Source: Brevundimonas pondensis (GTDB lineage: Bacteria > Pseudomonadota > Alphaproteobacteria > Caulobacterales > Caulobacteraceae). From it: a DNA stretch of 64,000 nucleotides. Positions 10,590 to 19,847 of the stretch are shown here, piece after piece. The DNA lies in NCBI RefSeq assembly GCF_017487345.1, contig NZ_CP062006.1, positions 1,184,001-1,248,000 on the forward strand, read 5' to 3'. The notes beneath the pieces are model-generated. The model was not told the DNA's origin, ran no database searches, and worked only from the letters and a program-made list of their open reading frames with translations. A program made the translations under genes and the position numbers. Within the stretch, counting starts at the first letter, position 1; each line of letters begins with the position of its first letter.

Positions 10590-11030
10590 ATGTTGCAACC
10601 GAAAAAGACCAAGTACCGCAAGGCCTTCAAGGGCCGCATCCATGGCGCCGCCAAGGGTGGTTTCTCGCTGAACTTCGGCTCCTACGGCCTGAAGACGGTG
10701 GAACCCGAGCGCATCACCGCGCGTCAGATCGAAGCGGCTCGCCGCGCGATCACGCGTCAGATGAAGCGTCAGGGCCGCGTCTGGATTCGCGTCTTCCCCG
10801 ACCTGCCCGTCACGGGCAAGCCGGCTGAAGTCCGGATGGGTAAGGGCAAGGGCGCGGTGGATTACTGGGCGGCGCGTTGCCACCCGGGCCGTATCCTGTT
10901 CGAAATCGACGGCGTGCCGGACGACGTGGCTCGTGAAGCGCTGCGCCTCGGCGCCGCCAAGCTGCCGGTCCGCACCAAGGTGGTCACCCGCCTCGACGCC
11001 GGCATCGCTCACGTTGAGGAAGCCGCCTGA
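10590..11030 (+). CDS. rplP: 50S ribosomal protein L16
   Basis: The 146-residue product begins [17 protein letters not shown] and contains [18 protein letters not shown]82 in PAEVRMGKG corresponds to the arginine that YcfD/RoxA oxygenases hydroxylate in some gammaproteobacteria. L16 organises the A-site tRNA region of 23S rRNA. The stop overlaps the ATG of rpmC. Confidence 0.99.
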   Translation: MLQPKKTKYRKAFKGRIHGAAKGGFSLNFGSYGLKTVEPERITARQIEAARRAITRQMKRQGRVWIRVFPDLPVTGKPAEVRMGKGKGAVDYWAARCHPGRILFEIDGVPDDVAREALRLGAAKLPVRTKVVTRLDAGIAHVEEAA

Positions 11031-11227
11031 TGACCAAGATCGCTGATCTGCGGGCTCAAACCCCGGACCAACTGGCCGACGAGCTGCTGAAGCTCAAGAA
11101 GGAACAGTTCAACCTGCGCTTCCAGGCCGCCACCGGCCAGATGGAAAAGACCCATCGGGTCTCGGAAGTGCGCAAGGACATCGCCCGTATTTCCACGCTT
11201 CTGCGTGCGAACCGCGCGGCGGGTTAA
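11030..11227 (+). CDS. rpmC: 50S ribosomal protein L29
   Basis: The 65-residue product has the two-helix L29 pattern: [29 protein letters not shown] followed by [14 protein letters not shown]29 lies by the tunnel exit next to L23. It overlaps the end of rplP by 1 nt. Confidence 0.98.
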   Translation: MTKIADLRAQTPDQLADELLKLKKEQFNLRFQAATGQMEKTHRVSEVRKDIARISTLLRANRAAG

Positions 11228-11237
11228 GGAAACACCT

Positions 11238-11480
11238 ATGCCCAAACGTATTCTCGAAGGCGTGGTCGTGTCCGACAAGGGCGACAAGACCGTCGTCGTG
11301 AAGGTCGAGCGCACTCTGCTGCACCCGGTCCTGAAAAAGACGGTTCGCCTGTCCAAGAAGTACCACGCCCACGATGAGGCCAACGGCCTCAAAGTCGGCG
11401 ACGTCGCGCGCATCGTCGAGTGCGCCCCCAAGTCCAAGCTGAAGCGTTGGGAAGTCGTTTCCCCCGCCTCGGCTTCCTAA
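11238..11480 (+). CDS. rpsQ: 30S ribosomal protein S17
   Basis: The 80-residue product starts [25 protein letters not shown], the OB-fold S17. ATG 11238 is chosen: aagga at 11226-11230 precedes it, and the upstream in-frame start at 11205 lies inside rpmC. S17 binds 16S rRNA early in 30S assembly. Confidence 0.98.
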   Translation: MPKRILEGVVVSDKGDKTVVVKVERTLLHPVLKKTVRLSKKYHAHDEANGLKVGDVARIVECAPKSKLKRWEVVSPASAS

Positions 11481-11498
11481 AGAAAAGGATCGGATCCC

Positions 11499-11867
11499 AT
11501 GATCCAGATGCAAACTAACCTGGAGGTGGCCGATAACTCGGGCGCTCGCCGGGTCATGTGCATCAAGGTGCTCGGCGGCTCGAAGCGCCGCTACGCCTCG
11601 GTGGGCGACACCATTGTCGCCTCGGTGAAGGAAGCTATCCCGCGCGGTCGCGTGAAGAAGGGCGACGTCGTTCGCGCCATCGTCGTTCGCACCGCCAAGG
11701 ACATCCAGCGCAAGGACGGCTCGGTCATTCGTTTTGACAAGTCGGCCGCCGTCATCGTCAACAAGCAGAACGAGCCGGTCGGCACGCGTATCTTCGGCCC
11801 GGTTCCGCGCGAACTGCGCGCCAAGAACCACATGAAGATCATCTCGCTGGCTCCGGAGGTTCTGTAA
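11499..11867 (+). CDS. rplN: 50S ribosomal protein L14
   Basis: The 122-residue product starts [28 protein letters not shown], the L14 signature, and has the usual length. L14 forms an intersubunit bridge. aaaagga lies just before the ATG; rplX follows after 2 nt. Confidence 0.99.
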   Translation: MIQMQTNLEVADNSGARRVMCIKVLGGSKRRYASVGDTIVASVKEAIPRGRVKKGDVVRAIVVRTAKDIQRKDGSVIRFDKSAAVIVNKQNEPVGTRIFGPVPRELRAKNHMKIISLAPEVL

Positions 11868-11869
11868 CC

Positions 11870-12178
11870 ATGGCCGCCAAGATCAAGAAGGGCGACAACG
11901 TCGTCGTCCTGACCGGCAAGGACAAGGGACGCACCGGCCAGGTGCTGAAAGTCCTGCCGACCGAAAACCGCGTCGTCGTGCAAGGCGTCAACATGGTTCA
12001 GCGCCACACGCGCCCGACCCAGGCTGACCCGCAAGGCGGCATCAAGAACAAGGAAGCCTCGCTTCACCTGTCGAACGTCGCGATCGCCGACGCCAACGGC
12101 AAGGCGACCCGCGTCGGCTTCAAGGTCGAAGGCGACACGAAGGTTCGCTTCGCCAAGACCACGGGAGACGTCATCTAA
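11870..12178 (+). CDS. rplX: 50S ribosomal protein L24
   Basis: The 102-residue product has the KOW motif ([26 protein letters not shown]) and [21 protein letters not shown]24 initiates 50S assembly. The stop overlaps the ATG of rplE (TAATG). Confidence 0.99.
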   Translation: MAAKIKKGDNVVVLTGKDKGRTGQVLKVLPTENRVVVQGVNMVQRHTRPTQADPQGGIKNKEASLHLSNVAIADANGKATRVGFKVEGDTKVRFAKTTGDVI

Positions 12179-12738
12179 TGGCTGACACCAAGTACACGCC
12201 GCGTCTCAAGACCGAATATCAGGACCGCATCCGCGGCGCCCTGAAGGAAAAGTTCGGCTACACGAACGAGATGCAGATCCCCAAGCTGGACAAGATCGTC
12301 CTGAACATGGGCGTCGGTGAAGCTGTCGCGGACTCCAAGAAGGTCAACGCGGCCCTCAAGGATCTGACGGCCATCGCCGGTCAGAAGGCTGTGCCGACCA
12401 AGGCTCGTAACTCCATCGCCGGCTTCAAGCTGCGCGAAGGCATGGTCATCGGCGGCAAGGTCACGCTGCGCGGCGCCCAGATGTATGAGTTCCTGGACCG
12501 CTTCATCACGATCGCGCTGCCGCGCGTGAAGGATTTCCGTGGTCTGAAGGGCACCTCGTTCGACGGTCGCGGCAACTACGCCACGGGTCTGAAGGAGCAC
12601 ATCGTGTTCCCCGAGATCAACTACGACCAGATCGATCAGATGTGGGGCATGGACATCGTCGTCTGCACCACGGCCAAGACCGATGAGGAAGCCAAGGCTC
12701 TCCTCACCGAGTTCAATTTCCCGTTCATCAAGAACTGA
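12178..12738 (+). CDS. rplE: 50S ribosomal protein L5
   Basis: The 186-residue product contains [22 protein letters not shown] and [23 protein letters not shown], typical of L5, which binds 5S rRNA and contacts P-site tRNA and S13. It starts in the rplX stop and lies 19 nt before rpsN. Confidence 0.99.
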   Translation: MADTKYTPRLKTEYQDRIRGALKEKFGYTNEMQIPKLDKIVLNMGVGEAVADSKKVNAALKDLTAIAGQKAVPTKARNSIAGFKLREGMVIGGKVTLRGAQMYEFLDRFITIALPRVKDFRGLKGTSFDGRGNYATGLKEHIVFPEINYDQIDQMWGMDIVVCTTAKTDEEAKALLTEFNFPFIKN

Positions 12739-12757
12739 GCGGGAAGGGAAGAGAACA

Positions 12758-13063
12758 ATGGCTAAGAAAAGCGCCGTAAACCGTAACGAAGCCGTCAAGG
12801 CCCTGGTTGCGAAGTATGCCGCGAAGCGGGCCGCCCTGAAGGCGACCGCCAATGATGAGAGCCTGCCGCTGGAAGAGCGTTTCGACGCTCGCCTGAAGCT
12901 GGCCTCGCTGCCGCGCAACTCCGCGCCGACCCGTATTCGCAACCGTTGCGAAGTCACGGGCCGTCCGCGGGCTTACTATCGTAAGCTCAAGATGAGCCGG
13001 ATCGCGCTGCGCGAGCTGGGCAACCTGGGGCAGATCCCCGGCCTGACCAAGTCGAGCTGGTAA
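12758..13063 (+). CDS. rpsN: 30S ribosomal protein S14, zinc-free form
   Basis: The 101-residue product ([20 protein letters not shown]...) is the long C-minus type: the C-terminal [27 protein letters not shown] has a single cysteine, so no zinc ribbon. gggaaggga lies about 10 nt before ATG 12758; the in-frame start at 12683 lies inside rplE and is rejected. Confidence 0.98.
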   Translation: MAKKSAVNRNEAVKALVAKYAAKRAALKATANDESLPLEERFDARLKLASLPRNSAPTRIRNRCEVTGRPRAYYRKLKMSRIALRELGNLGQIPGLTKSSW

Positions 13064-13078
13064 GGGGAGCGAACAGAC

Positions 13079-13477
13079 ATGATGATCAACGATCCCCTGA
13101 GCGACATGATCGCTCGCATCAAGAACGCGGCGACCCGCAAGCGTTCCAAGGTGCTGACCCCCGCCTCGCGTCTGCGTCAGCGCGTCCTCGACGTGCTGCA
13201 GGACGAAGGTTACATCCGCGGCTATTCGCTGGTTCAGAACCCCGGCGAGTTCCCGCAGTTCGAGATCGAGCTGAAGTACTTCGACGGCCAGCCGGTGATC
13301 GCTGAGATCGCCCGCGTGTCGAAGCCTGGCCGCCGCGTCTACTCGGCCATCAACGATCTGAAGCCGATCAAGAACGGCCTCGGCATCTCGATCCTTTCGA
13401 CTTCGAAGGGCGTCATGTCTGACGCCGCCGCTCGCGACGCTAACGTCGGCGGCGAAGTCCTCTGCAGGGTCTACTGA
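13079..13477 (+). CDS. rpsH: 30S ribosomal protein S8
   Basis: The 132-residue product ([22 protein letters not shown]..., ending [30 protein letters not shown]) is a normal S8. In E. coli S8 regulates the spc operon by binding rplE mRNA; the equivalent site was not tested here. Two adjacent ATGs at 13079 and 13082 could both serve; aaggggag precedes them. Confidence 0.98.
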   Translation: MMINDPLSDMIARIKNAATRKRSKVLTPASRLRQRVLDVLQDEGYIRGYSLVQNPGEFPQFEIELKYFDGQPVIAEIARVSKPGRRVYSAINDLKPIKNGLGISILSTSKGVMSDAAARDANVGGEVLCRVY

Positions 13478-13478
13478 T

Positions 13479-14012
13479 ATGTCCCGTATTGGCAAGAAAA
13501 CCATCGCTGTGCCGAAGGGCGTGACTGTCACGCTCGACGGCCAGACCGTCTCGGTCAAGGGTCCCAAGGGCGAACGCACCTGGACCGTGGCCGAAGAAAT
13601 CGAAGTCAAGCAGGAAGGCGACGAACTGTCGCTGACCCCGCGTTCGGACACGCCTCGCGCTCGCGCGATGTGGGGTCTGTCGCGCACCCTGGTCGACAAC
13701 ATGGTCACCGGCGTGACCACGGGCTTCGAGAAGACCCTGGAACTGGTCGGCGTCGGCTACCGCGCTGCCCTGAAGGGTCAGTCGCTGTCGCTGCAGCTCG
13801 GCTTCTCGCATGAAGTCGACGTCGCGCCGCCGGCCGGCATCACCTTCGTCGTGCCCAAGCAGACCGAGATCAAGATCTCGGGCAACGACAAGCAAGTCGT
13901 CGGTGAAATCGCCGCCACCATCCGCAAGCTGCGTCCGCCGGAGCCTTACAAGGGCAAGGGCGTGCGCTACCAGGGCGAAACCGTCCGGCGCAAGGAAGGC
14001 AAGAAGAAGTAA
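13479..14012 (+). CDS. rplF: 50S ribosomal protein L6
   Basis: The 177-residue product starts [15 protein letters not shown] and ends with the L6 signature [27 protein letters not shown]6 lies near the sarcin-ricin loop at the factor-binding site. It begins 1 nt after the rpsH stop. Confidence 0.99.
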   Translation: MSRIGKKTIAVPKGVTVTLDGQTVSVKGPKGERTWTVAEEIEVKQEGDELSLTPRSDTPRARAMWGLSRTLVDNMVTGVTTGFEKTLELVGVGYRAALKGQSLSLQLGFSHEVDVAPPAGITFVVPKQTEIKISGNDKQVVGEIAATIRKLRPPEPYKGKGVRYQGETVRRKEGKKK

Positions 14013-14015
14013 GTC

Positions 14016-14372
14016 ATGGCTCTTTCTCTGCAACAACAAGCCAAGCGCCGCGCCGAACGCAACCGTCGTCGCCTCAAGGCTGTCGCCAACGGTCGTCTGC
14101 GTCTGTCGGTCTTCCGTTCGGACAAGAACATCTCGGCCCAGATCATCGACGACGCCCAGGGCGTCACGGTGGCCGCCGCCTCGTCGCTGGAAGGCGGCAA
14201 GGGCTCCAAGGGTTCGGACGTCGCCGCTGCTGCGCTCATCGGCAAGCTGATCGCCGAACGCGCCATCGAGAAGGGCGTCAAGGACGTCGTCTTCGACCGT
14301 GGCGGCTACATCTATCACGGCCGCGTCAAGGCGCTGGCGGAGGCCGCGCGTGAAGCCGGCCTGAACTTCTAA
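14016..14372 (+). CDS. rplR: 50S ribosomal protein L18
   Basis: The 118-residue product has the basic N-terminus [37 protein letters not shown] and the C-terminal [25 protein letters not shown], both typical of L18, which binds 5S rRNA. Normal length; 3 nt after rplF. Confidence 0.99.
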   Translation: MALSLQQQAKRRAERNRRRLKAVANGRLRLSVFRSDKNISAQIIDDAQGVTVAAASSLEGGKGSKGSDVAAAALIGKLIAERAIEKGVKDVVFDRGGYIYHGRVKALAEAAREAGLNF

Positions 14373-14385
14373 GGGATCGAGAAGC

Positions 14386-14991
14386 ATGGCTCGTGAACCC
14401 CAACGCGGACAAGGTGGTCAGAACCGCGACCGCCGCGACCGTAACGCCCCCGCTGTCGACGGCCCGGATTCGGACATCGTCGAGAAGCTGGTGCACATCA
14501 ACCGCGTCGCCGCTACCGTTAAGGGCGGCCGTCGTTTCTCGTTCGCGGCCCTGATGGTCGTCGGCGACGGCAAGGGCCGCGTCGGCTTCGGTCATGGCAA
14601 GGCGCGCGAAGTGCCGGAAGCCATCCGCAAGGCGACCGAAGAAGCCAAGAAGACGATGATCCGCGTTCCGCTGCGCGAAAATCGCACCCTGCACCACGAC
14701 GGCAACGGCCGTTGGGGCGCTGGCAAGATCATGATGCGCGCTGCCCCTCCCGGCACCGGCGTCATCGCCGGCGGTCCGATGCGTGCGGTCCTCGAAACCC
14801 TCGGCGTCCAGGACGTCGTCGGCAAGTCGACCGGCTCGTCGAACCCGTACAACATGATCCGCGCGACCTTCGAAGCTCTGAAGGTTCAATCGTCGCCGCG
14901 TCAGGTTGCTTCGAAGCGTGGCAAGAAGGTCGCTGACCTGATGGGCCGCCGCAACGACGGCGCCTCGGCGCCTGAAGCTGTCGAGGGCTGA
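14386..14991 (+). CDS. rpsE: 30S ribosomal protein S5
   Basis: The 201-residue product carries the S5 double-stranded-RNA-binding core ([26 protein letters not shown] residues) and the [15 protein letters not shown] loop. It has an Arg/Gly/Asp-rich N-terminal extension of about 20 residues and a short acidic C-terminal tail compared with E. coli. S5 affects decoding accuracy. Confidence 0.98.
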   Translation: MAREPQRGQGGQNRDRRDRNAPAVDGPDSDIVEKLVHINRVAATVKGGRRFSFAALMVVGDGKGRVGFGHGKAREVPEAIRKATEEAKKTMIRVPLRENRTLHHDGNGRWGAGKIMMRAAPPGTGVIAGGPMRAVLETLGVQDVVGKSTGSSNPYNMIRATFEALKVQSSPRQVASKRGKKVADLMGRRNDGASAPEAVEG

Positions 14992-14996
14992 TAGAC

Positions 14997-15191
14997 ATGG
15001 CCAAGAAAGAACAAGCCACCGTCACGGTCCGCCAGACGGGCAGCCCGATCCGTCGCAAGTCGGATCAGCGCGCCACTCTGACGGGTCTGGGTCTGAACCG
15101 CGTCGGTCGTGAGTCGACGCTGGAAGACACCCCCTCGGTCCGCGGGATGATCGCCAAGGTCGCCCACATGGTCGAAGTGGTCGAAAAATAA
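14997..15191 (+). CDS. rpmD: 50S ribosomal protein L30
   Basis: The 64-residue product contains [53 protein letters not shown], the complete short bacterial L30. It ends the uninterrupted part of the operon: two terminator-like hairpins follow before rplO. Confidence 0.98.
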   Translation: MAKKEQATVTVRQTGSPIRRKSDQRATLTGLGLNRVGRESTLEDTPSVRGMIAKVAHMVEVVEK

Positions 15192-15198
15192 GCAGATG

Positions 15199-15234
15199 CG
15201 CCCTCTCCCGATCCGGGGGAGGGCGTTTCTCTTT
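15199..15234 (+). terminator. Terminator-like hairpin after rpmD
   Basis: cgccctctcccg (15199-15210) pairs with cgggggagggcg (15214-15225) with one mismatch and a 3-nt loop. The tail tttctcttt follows. It lies 8 nt after the rpmD stop, inside what is usually one transcript. Confidence 0.65.
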
Positions 15235-15260
15235 GAAGAAGCATCTTGCGATGCTGCGAT

Positions 15261-15290
15261 GGGCCGCTTAGAAGCGGCCCTTCAATTTTT
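15261..15290 (+). terminator. Second terminator-like hairpin before rplO
   Basis: Perfect 9-bp stem gggccgctt (15261-15269) / aagcggccc (15272-15280) with a 2-nt loop, so the innermost pair probably opens. The tail is ttcaattttt. Together with the previous hairpin it looks like a terminator or attenuator upstream of rplO. Confidence 0.7.
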
Positions 15291-15350
15291 CCAACGCCGA
15301 GTCAGGATCGCCTTCGCGGCCTGGCGCTAGAACCCGAAAGGATCAGGCAC

Positions 15351-15944
15351 ATGAAACTGAACGAAATTCGCGACAACGAAGGCGCCCACAAGAAGCGTAT
15401 GCGCGTCGGCCGCGGCCCGGGTTCGGGCAAGGGCAAGACCGCGGGTCGCGGCGTCAAGGGTCAGAAGTCGCGTTCGGGCGTCGCCATCGGCGGCTTCGAA
15501 GGCGGCCAGATGCCGCTGTACATGCGTATGCCGAAGCGCGGTTTCAACAACCCGAACGCGCTGAAGCTGGCTGAAGTGAACCTGTGGCGCGTGCAAGAAG
15601 CCATCGACGCCGGCAAGCTGGACGCCAAGGCTGAGATCAACGGCGCCGCCCTGGTGGCCGCCGGCGTGATCCGTCGCGTCAAGGACGGCGTCCGCATTCT
15701 GGGCGAAGGCGAACTGAAGGCCAAGCTGAACCTGGTCGTCTGGTCGGCCTCGGCCGGCGCCATCAAGGCCATCGAAGCCGCTGGCGGCAAGGTCGAGCAG
15801 CAGCGCATCGCCGCTGAAGCCAAGGCTGCCGCTCGCGTCGAGAAGCGCAACGCCGCCAAGGGCAAGGCTCCGGCCGCCAAGGCGCCGCTGGGCGACGCCA
15901 ACAAGGTCTCGGCTCGCGCCAAGCGCGCCGCCGCCAAGGCCTAA
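15351..15944 (+). CDS. rplO: 50S ribosomal protein L15
   Basis: The 197-residue product starts [34 protein letters not shown], typical of L15. It is about 50 residues longer than E. coli L15 because of a Lys/Ala-rich C-terminal tail, a common alphaproteobacterial feature. gaaagga lies 10 nt before ATG 15351; the upstream in-frame ATG at 15246 would read through a hairpin and is rejected. It is separated from rpmD by 159 nt and from secY by 148 nt, unusually wide for this operon. Confidence 0.98.
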   Translation: MKLNEIRDNEGAHKKRMRVGRGPGSGKGKTAGRGVKGQKSRSGVAIGGFEGGQMPLYMRMPKRGFNNPNALKLAEVNLWRVQEAIDAGKLDAKAEINGAALVAAGVIRRVKDGVRILGEGELKAKLNLVVWSASAGAIKAIEAAGGKVEQQRIAAEAKAAARVEKRNAAKGKAPAAKAPLGDANKVSARAKRAAAKA

Positions 15945-15952
15945 AATCGATA

Positions 15953-16016
15953 TCGTCATCCCGAGCGGACGCTGCTGAAGCGGCGTTCGCCGGGATCGTC
16001 CGAACCGGGATGACGA
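15953..16016. repeat. Nested inverted repeat between rplO and secY
   Basis: Outer arms tcgtcatcccg (15953-15963) and cgggatgacga (16006-16016) are perfect 11-bp complements. Inside them cggacg (15966-15971) pairs with cgtccg (15997-16002), leaving a 25-nt centre. There is no T run, so it reads as an intergenic palindromic element rather than a simple terminator. Confidence 0.7.
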
Positions 16017-16023
16017 AAATCAT

Positions 16024-16053
16024 GAAAGCGGCCCTCGCAAGACGGCCGCTTTC
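16024..16053. repeat. Perfect hairpin upstream of secY
   Basis: gaaagcggcc (16024-16033) and ggccgctttc (16044-16053) form a perfect 10-bp stem with a 10-nt loop, 39 nt before the secY ATG. No poly-T follows. It may be a processing or mRNA-stability structure. Confidence 0.6.
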
Positions 16054-16092
16054 CGCCTATCTGACGACGGGCATAGTCGTGGGGACCGCCTA

Positions 16093-17472
16093 ATGGCTTC
16101 GGCCGCTGAACAACTCGCCGCCAATATGAACATGGGCTCGTTCGCGAAAGCGACCGAGCTGCACAAACGCCTGCTGTTCACGCTGGGCGCGCTGCTGGTC
16201 TACCGGATCGGCACCTATGTTCCGATTCCGGGCATTAACTCCGAGGCCTTCCTGGCCTTCTTCCAGAACCCGGACGGCCAGCGCGGCATCCTGGACATGT
16301 TCAACATGTTCTCGGGCGGCGCAGTAGAACGGATGGCCGTCTTCGCGCTGAACGTGATGCCGTACATCTCGGCGTCGATCATCGTCCAGCTGATGGGCGC
16401 GGTTTATCCGCCCTGGGAGAAGCTGAAGAAGGAAGGCGGCGAAAGCGGCCGCAAGCAGCTGAACCAGTATACCCGCTATCTGACGGTCTTCCTGGCTCTG
16501 GCTCAGTCGTTCGGCATCGCCGTCGGCCTGAACGCCCAGCCTGGCCTGATCGACCAGCCGGGCCTGTTCTTCATCATCTCAACGGTCACTGTCCTGACCG
16601 GCGGCACCATGTTCCTGATGTGGCTGGGTGAGCAGGTGACGGCGCGCGGCGTCGGCAACGGCATCTCGCTGATCATTTTCGCGGGCATCGTGGCGGTTCT
16701 GCCGTCTACCGTGGCCCGTCTGCTGGGCCTGGCCCAGCAAGGCCAGATGTCGGCCTTCACCCTGCTGTTCATCGCCGTCATGGCCGTGGCCGTGATCGTC
16801 TTCATCGTCTTCATGGAGCGCGCCCAGCGCCGCCTTCTGATCCAGTATCCGAAGCGCCAGGAAGGCAACCGCATGACGGGCGGCGAACGCTCGTTCCTGC
16901 CGCTGAAGGTCAACACCGCCGGCGTCATCCCCGCCATCTTCGCCTCGTCGCTGCTGATGCTGCCGACGACGGTCGCCACCTTCACCGCCCAGGCCAATCT
17001 GCCCGAGTGGATGAGCTGGCTGCCGCTGGTGACGGCGCAACTGACGCACGGCCAGCCGCTGTTCATGATCCTGTATGCGGTCCTGATCGTCTTCTTCTGC
17101 TTCTTCTACACCTCGATCACCTTCAACCCCGAGGACACGGCCGAGAACCTGCGCAAGTACGGCGGCTTCCTGCCGGGCATCCGTCCGGGCAAGCGCACGG
17201 CCGAGTATCTGGACTATGTCCTGACGCGCCTGACGGTGATCGGCGCCGCCTACATCACCGCGGTCTGCCTGCTGCCCGAGTTCCTGGTCAGCAGCCTGGG
17301 CAACAGCCTCTACTTCGGAGGAACGTCTATCTTGATCGTCGTTTCGGTCACGATGGACACTGTGGCCCAGATTCAGTCCCAACTGCTGGCGCACCAGTAC
17401 GAGGGCCTGATCAAGAAGGCCAAGCTGCGTGGTCGTGGCGGTCGGGGCGGCGCCGCCCCCGCCCGACGCTAA
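16093..17472 (+). CDS. secY: Protein translocase subunit SecY
   Basis: The 459-residue integral membrane protein forms the SecYEG channel for export and membrane insertion. About ten hydrophobic segments are visible. Family motifs include YRIGTYVPIPGIN near the N-terminus, ALNVMPYISASIIVQL, and the late cytoplasmic loop GIRPGKRTAEYLDYVLTRLT. The tail is basic and Gly/Arg-rich (KAKLRGRGGRGG). The gene follows two hairpins and precedes adk by 21 nt. rpmJ (L36) and infA, often near secY in other phyla, are absent. Confidence 0.99.
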   Translation: MASAAEQLAANMNMGSFAKATELHKRLLFTLGALLVYRIGTYVPIPGINSEAFLAFFQNPDGQRGILDMFNMFSGGAVERMAVFALNVMPYISASIIVQLMGAVYPPWEKLKKEGGESGRKQLNQYTRYLTVFLALAQSFGIAVGLNAQPGLIDQPGLFFIISTVTVLTGGTMFLMWLGEQVTARGVGNGISLIIFAGIVAVLPSTVARLLGLAQQGQMSAFTLLFIAVMAVAVIVFIVFMERAQRRLLIQYPKRQEGNRMTGGERSFLPLKVNTAGVIPAIFASSLLMLPTTVATFTAQANLPEWMSWLPLVTAQLTHGQPLFMILYAVLIVFFCFFYTSITFNPEDTAENLRKYGGFLPGIRPGKRTAEYLDYVLTRLTVIGAAYITAVCLLPEFLVSSLGNSLYFGGTSILIVVSVTMDTVAQIQSQLLAHQYEGLIKKAKLRGRGGRGGAAPARR

Positions 17473-17493
17473 TCGGGTAGGGGAGCCCGCAAG

Positions 17494-18054
17494 ATGAACC
17501 TGATCCTGTTCGGGCCGCCCGCGGCCGGCAAGGGCACGCAAGCCAAGCGTCTGGTCGAGGAGCGGGGCATGATCCAGCTCTCGACCGGCGACATGCTGCG
17601 CGCGGCGATCGCCTCCGGCTCGGAACTGGGCCTCAAGGTCAAGGACGTCCTGGCCCGCGGCGACCTCGTCACCGACGAGATCGTCATCGCCCTGATCGAG
17701 GATCGCCTGCCGGAGGCCGAAGCCGCCGGCGGCGCCATCTTCGACGGCTTCCCGCGCAACGTGGCCCAGGCCGAAGCCCTGGACGCCATGCTGGCCAAGC
17801 GCGGCGCCAAGATCGACCATGTGGTTCGTCTCAAGGTCGACGACGCCGCCCTGACCGCCCGTATCGGCAAGCGTTTCGCCGAGCAGGGCCGCCCGGACGA
17901 CAATCCCGAGACCTTCAAGGATCGTCTGGGAGTCTACAACGCCCAGACCGCCCCCCTGCTTCCCTACTATGAAGCCCAGGGCAAGCTGACCGAGATCGAC
18001 GGCATGGGCGATATCGCCACGGTCGCCGCCGCCATTGACGGCGCCCTGGCCTGA
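17494..18054 (+). CDS. adk: Adenylate kinase, short-LID form
   Basis: The 186-residue enzyme interconverts ATP + AMP and 2 ADP. It shows the P-loop GPPAAGKGTQ (residues 7-16), the AMP-binding LSTGDMLR and the FDGFPRN motif. At the LID position it has only a short loop (GKRFAEQGRPDDNPE), as in many alphaproteobacteria, not the longer zinc or hydrogen-bonded LID. The secY-adk order is conserved across bacteria. Confidence 0.98.
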   Translation: MNLILFGPPAAGKGTQAKRLVEERGMIQLSTGDMLRAAIASGSELGLKVKDVLARGDLVTDEIVIALIEDRLPEAEAAGGAIFDGFPRNVAQAEALDAMLAKRGAKIDHVVRLKVDDAALTARIGKRFAEQGRPDDNPETFKDRLGVYNAQTAPLLPYYEAQGKLTEIDGMGDIATVAAAIDGALA

Positions 18055-18119
18055 CACGCCTTTGATCTGAAGCGGGCGTTCAGGCGTTAGGGTCTGGGTA
18101 TCGGCTTCCAGGGGCGCAG

Positions 18120-18841
18120 ATGAACAGCAGGCCGCCGTCACGAAAAGCCAGGTTTGGCATGGCGGGCGTGGCGATCGGCGTCGGCGCGGCGCATCTGATG
18201 CTGTTCGGATTGCTGGGGCATCTGCGGCCTGCCATTACACCCACGCCCTTTTCGCGGCCGGTCGAGGTAGAACTCGTCCGGCCGTCGCCCGTTCAACCTC
18301 CGTCGGATCCGCCGCCGCCGAAGCCAGCGTCATCGACAGGGGGCGGGGCGCCCGCCGCCCCGTCGAGGGTTCATCTGCCGCCGATGAAGGACAAACGTCC
18401 GCCGGAACTGGCGGCGCCGCGCATGCCTGCGCCCGAGCCGTCTGTGGTCGTCGGCGTCGCGCCGACCTCCAGCCCGGCGCCGGGGCAGGGGTTGGGAGGG
18501 CAAGGGACCGGGGCGGGTGAGGGCGCGGGCGCCGGCGCTGGGCCTGGGACGGGCGACGGCCCCCGCGGCTGCTGCAAGGCCCTTCCAGGGGGCAGCTGCG
18601 ACAACTGCATCCGCCAGAGGCCTTCCGTCAGCGTTTGAACGGCCGGGCCAGCATCGCTTGCCGCATTCGTCTCGACACCCGGCTCGAGGATTGCCGGCTT
18701 GTGGATGAGACGCCGCCGGGCAGGGGATTCGGTGCGGCGGCCCTTGCGGCCTCGGTTCATTTCCGCTTTCGTCCTCCTACGCGTGACGGGCGCCCTGTCG
18801 AGGGGCGCGAGATCACCGTGGGCGTGGAGTTTGGTCCGTGA
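18120..18841 (+). pseudogene. TonB-family protein with a frameshift
   Basis: The first frame (18120 to about 18560) encodes one N-terminal membrane anchor (about residues 14-32, GVAIGVGAAHLMLFGLLGHL) and a Pro/Gly/Ala-rich periplasmic spacer. The matching C-terminal TonB domain lies in another frame ending at 18841: GRASIACRIRLDT, LEDCRLVDETPPGRGFGAAALAAS, FRFRPPTRDGRPVEG. One base is missing between about 18560 and 18592, a stretch holding a C5 and a G5 run. Adding one C at 18560-18564 fuses both parts into a normal TonB-like protein of about 240 residues. Without it translation stops at 18638 and lacks the domain that contacts receptors. The gene sits between adk and rpsM, an unusual place. 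Confidence 0.75.
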
Positions 18842-18865
18842 GATCGGCGGAAGACCGGGCGCCCG

Positions 18866-18893
18866 TTGACGCCGATAGAATCCCCTGTATAAG
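18866..18893 (+). promoter_or_regulatory. Promoter of the rpsM-rpsK-rpoA-rplQ operon
   Basis: TTGACG (18866-18871), 16-nt spacer, TATAAG (18888-18893). This is the best match to a housekeeping promoter seen in the window. It would start transcription near 18900, about 80 nt before rpsM, and separates the alpha operon from the TonB-family gene. Confidence 0.75.
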
Positions 18894-18978
18894 AGCCGCT
18901 TCCGCGAAGGGCGCACACGTTCCAGGTCTGTTGACCGGAGCGGTTTCCGCGTCTGTTTAAGCGTATCTGGAGATTCTC

Positions 18979-19347
18979 GTGGCCCGTATCGCTGGCGTCA
19001 ACATTCCGACCAACAAGCGCGTCGAAATCGCGCTTCAGTACATCCATGGCATCGGCGCGCACGCCGCCAAGGAAATCACCGCGAAGGTCGGCATTGAGCC
19101 CGCTCGCCGCGTCAACTCGCTGACTGATGCTGAAATCCTGCAGATCCGTGAAACGATCGACAAGGACCACACCGTCGAAGGCGACCTGCGTCGCGAAACC
19201 TCGATGAACATCAAGCGCCTGATGGACCTGGCCTGCTATCGCGGCCTGCGTCACCGCAAGGGCCTGCCGGTCCGTGGTCAGCGCACGCACACCAACGCCC
19301 GCACCCGCAAGGGCCCGGCCAAGCCGATCGCCGGCAAGAAGAAGTAA
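18979..19347 (+). CDS. rpsM: 30S ribosomal protein S13
   Basis: The 122-residue product, (V)[32 protein letters not shown]..., ending [28 protein letters not shown], is a normal S13, which contacts P-site tRNA and L5. The start is GTG at 18979, preceded by ggag. It is the first gene of the alpha operon here, under its own promoter. Confidence 0.99.
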   Translation: MARIAGVNIPTNKRVEIALQYIHGIGAHAAKEITAKVGIEPARRVNSLTDAEILQIRETIDKDHTVEGDLRRETSMNIKRLMDLACYRGLRHRKGLPVRGQRTHTNARTRKGPAKPIAGKKK

Positions 19348-19363
19348 GAGAAAGAGCTGACCG

Positions 19364-19753
19364 ATGGCTAAGGAACCGGGTCGCGTTAAGCGCCGCGAAC
19401 GCAAGAACATCACGTCGGGCGTGGCTCACGTGAACGCCTCTTTCAACAACACCATGATCACGATCACGGACGCTCAGGGGAACGCGATTTCCTGGTCGTC
19501 GGCTGGTCACATGGGCTTCAAGGGCTCGCGCAAGTCGACCCCCTACGCCGCCCAGATGGCTGCTGAAGACGCTGGCAAGAAGGCTCAAGAGCACGGCGTG
19601 AAGACGCTGGAAGTCAACGTCTCGGGCCCGGGTTCCGGTCGTGAGTCGGCTCTTCGCGCTCTTCAGGCCGTGGGCATGACGATCACCACCATCCGCGACG
19701 TCACCCCGATGCCGCACAACGGTTGCCGTCCGCCCAAGCGTCGTCGCGTTTAA
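19364..19753 (+). CDS. rpsK: 30S ribosomal protein S11
   Basis: The 129-residue product contains [30 protein letters not shown] and the C-terminal [19 protein letters not shown], the S11 signature of the 30S platform. It lies 16 nt after rpsM. rpsD, which follows rpsK in some bacteria, is absent here. Confidence 0.99.
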   Translation: MAKEPGRVKRRERKNITSGVAHVNASFNNTMITITDAQGNAISWSSAGHMGFKGSRKSTPYAAQMAAEDAGKKAQEHGVKTLEVNVSGPGSGRESALRALQAVGMTITTIRDVTPMPHNGCRPPKRRRV

Positions 19754-19784
19754 TCGCGACAGCGTTTCAGGCACCCCCAATCTC

Positions 19785-19827
19785 CGTCGGCTCCACCATG
19801 GCCTCGTCGACAAGGCCGGAGCCGACG
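19785..19827 (+). promoter_or_regulatory. Hairpin in the rpsK-rpoA spacer
   Basis: cgtcggctcc (19785-19794) and ggagccgacg (19818-19827) form a perfect 10-bp stem. The 23-nt loop holds a second short pairing, ggcc/ggcc. No T run follows, and rpoA starts 20 nt downstream. A translational control or processing structure is plausible. Confidence 0.5.
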
Positions 19828-19847
19828 AAACCCGTTCGAGGGACTCT

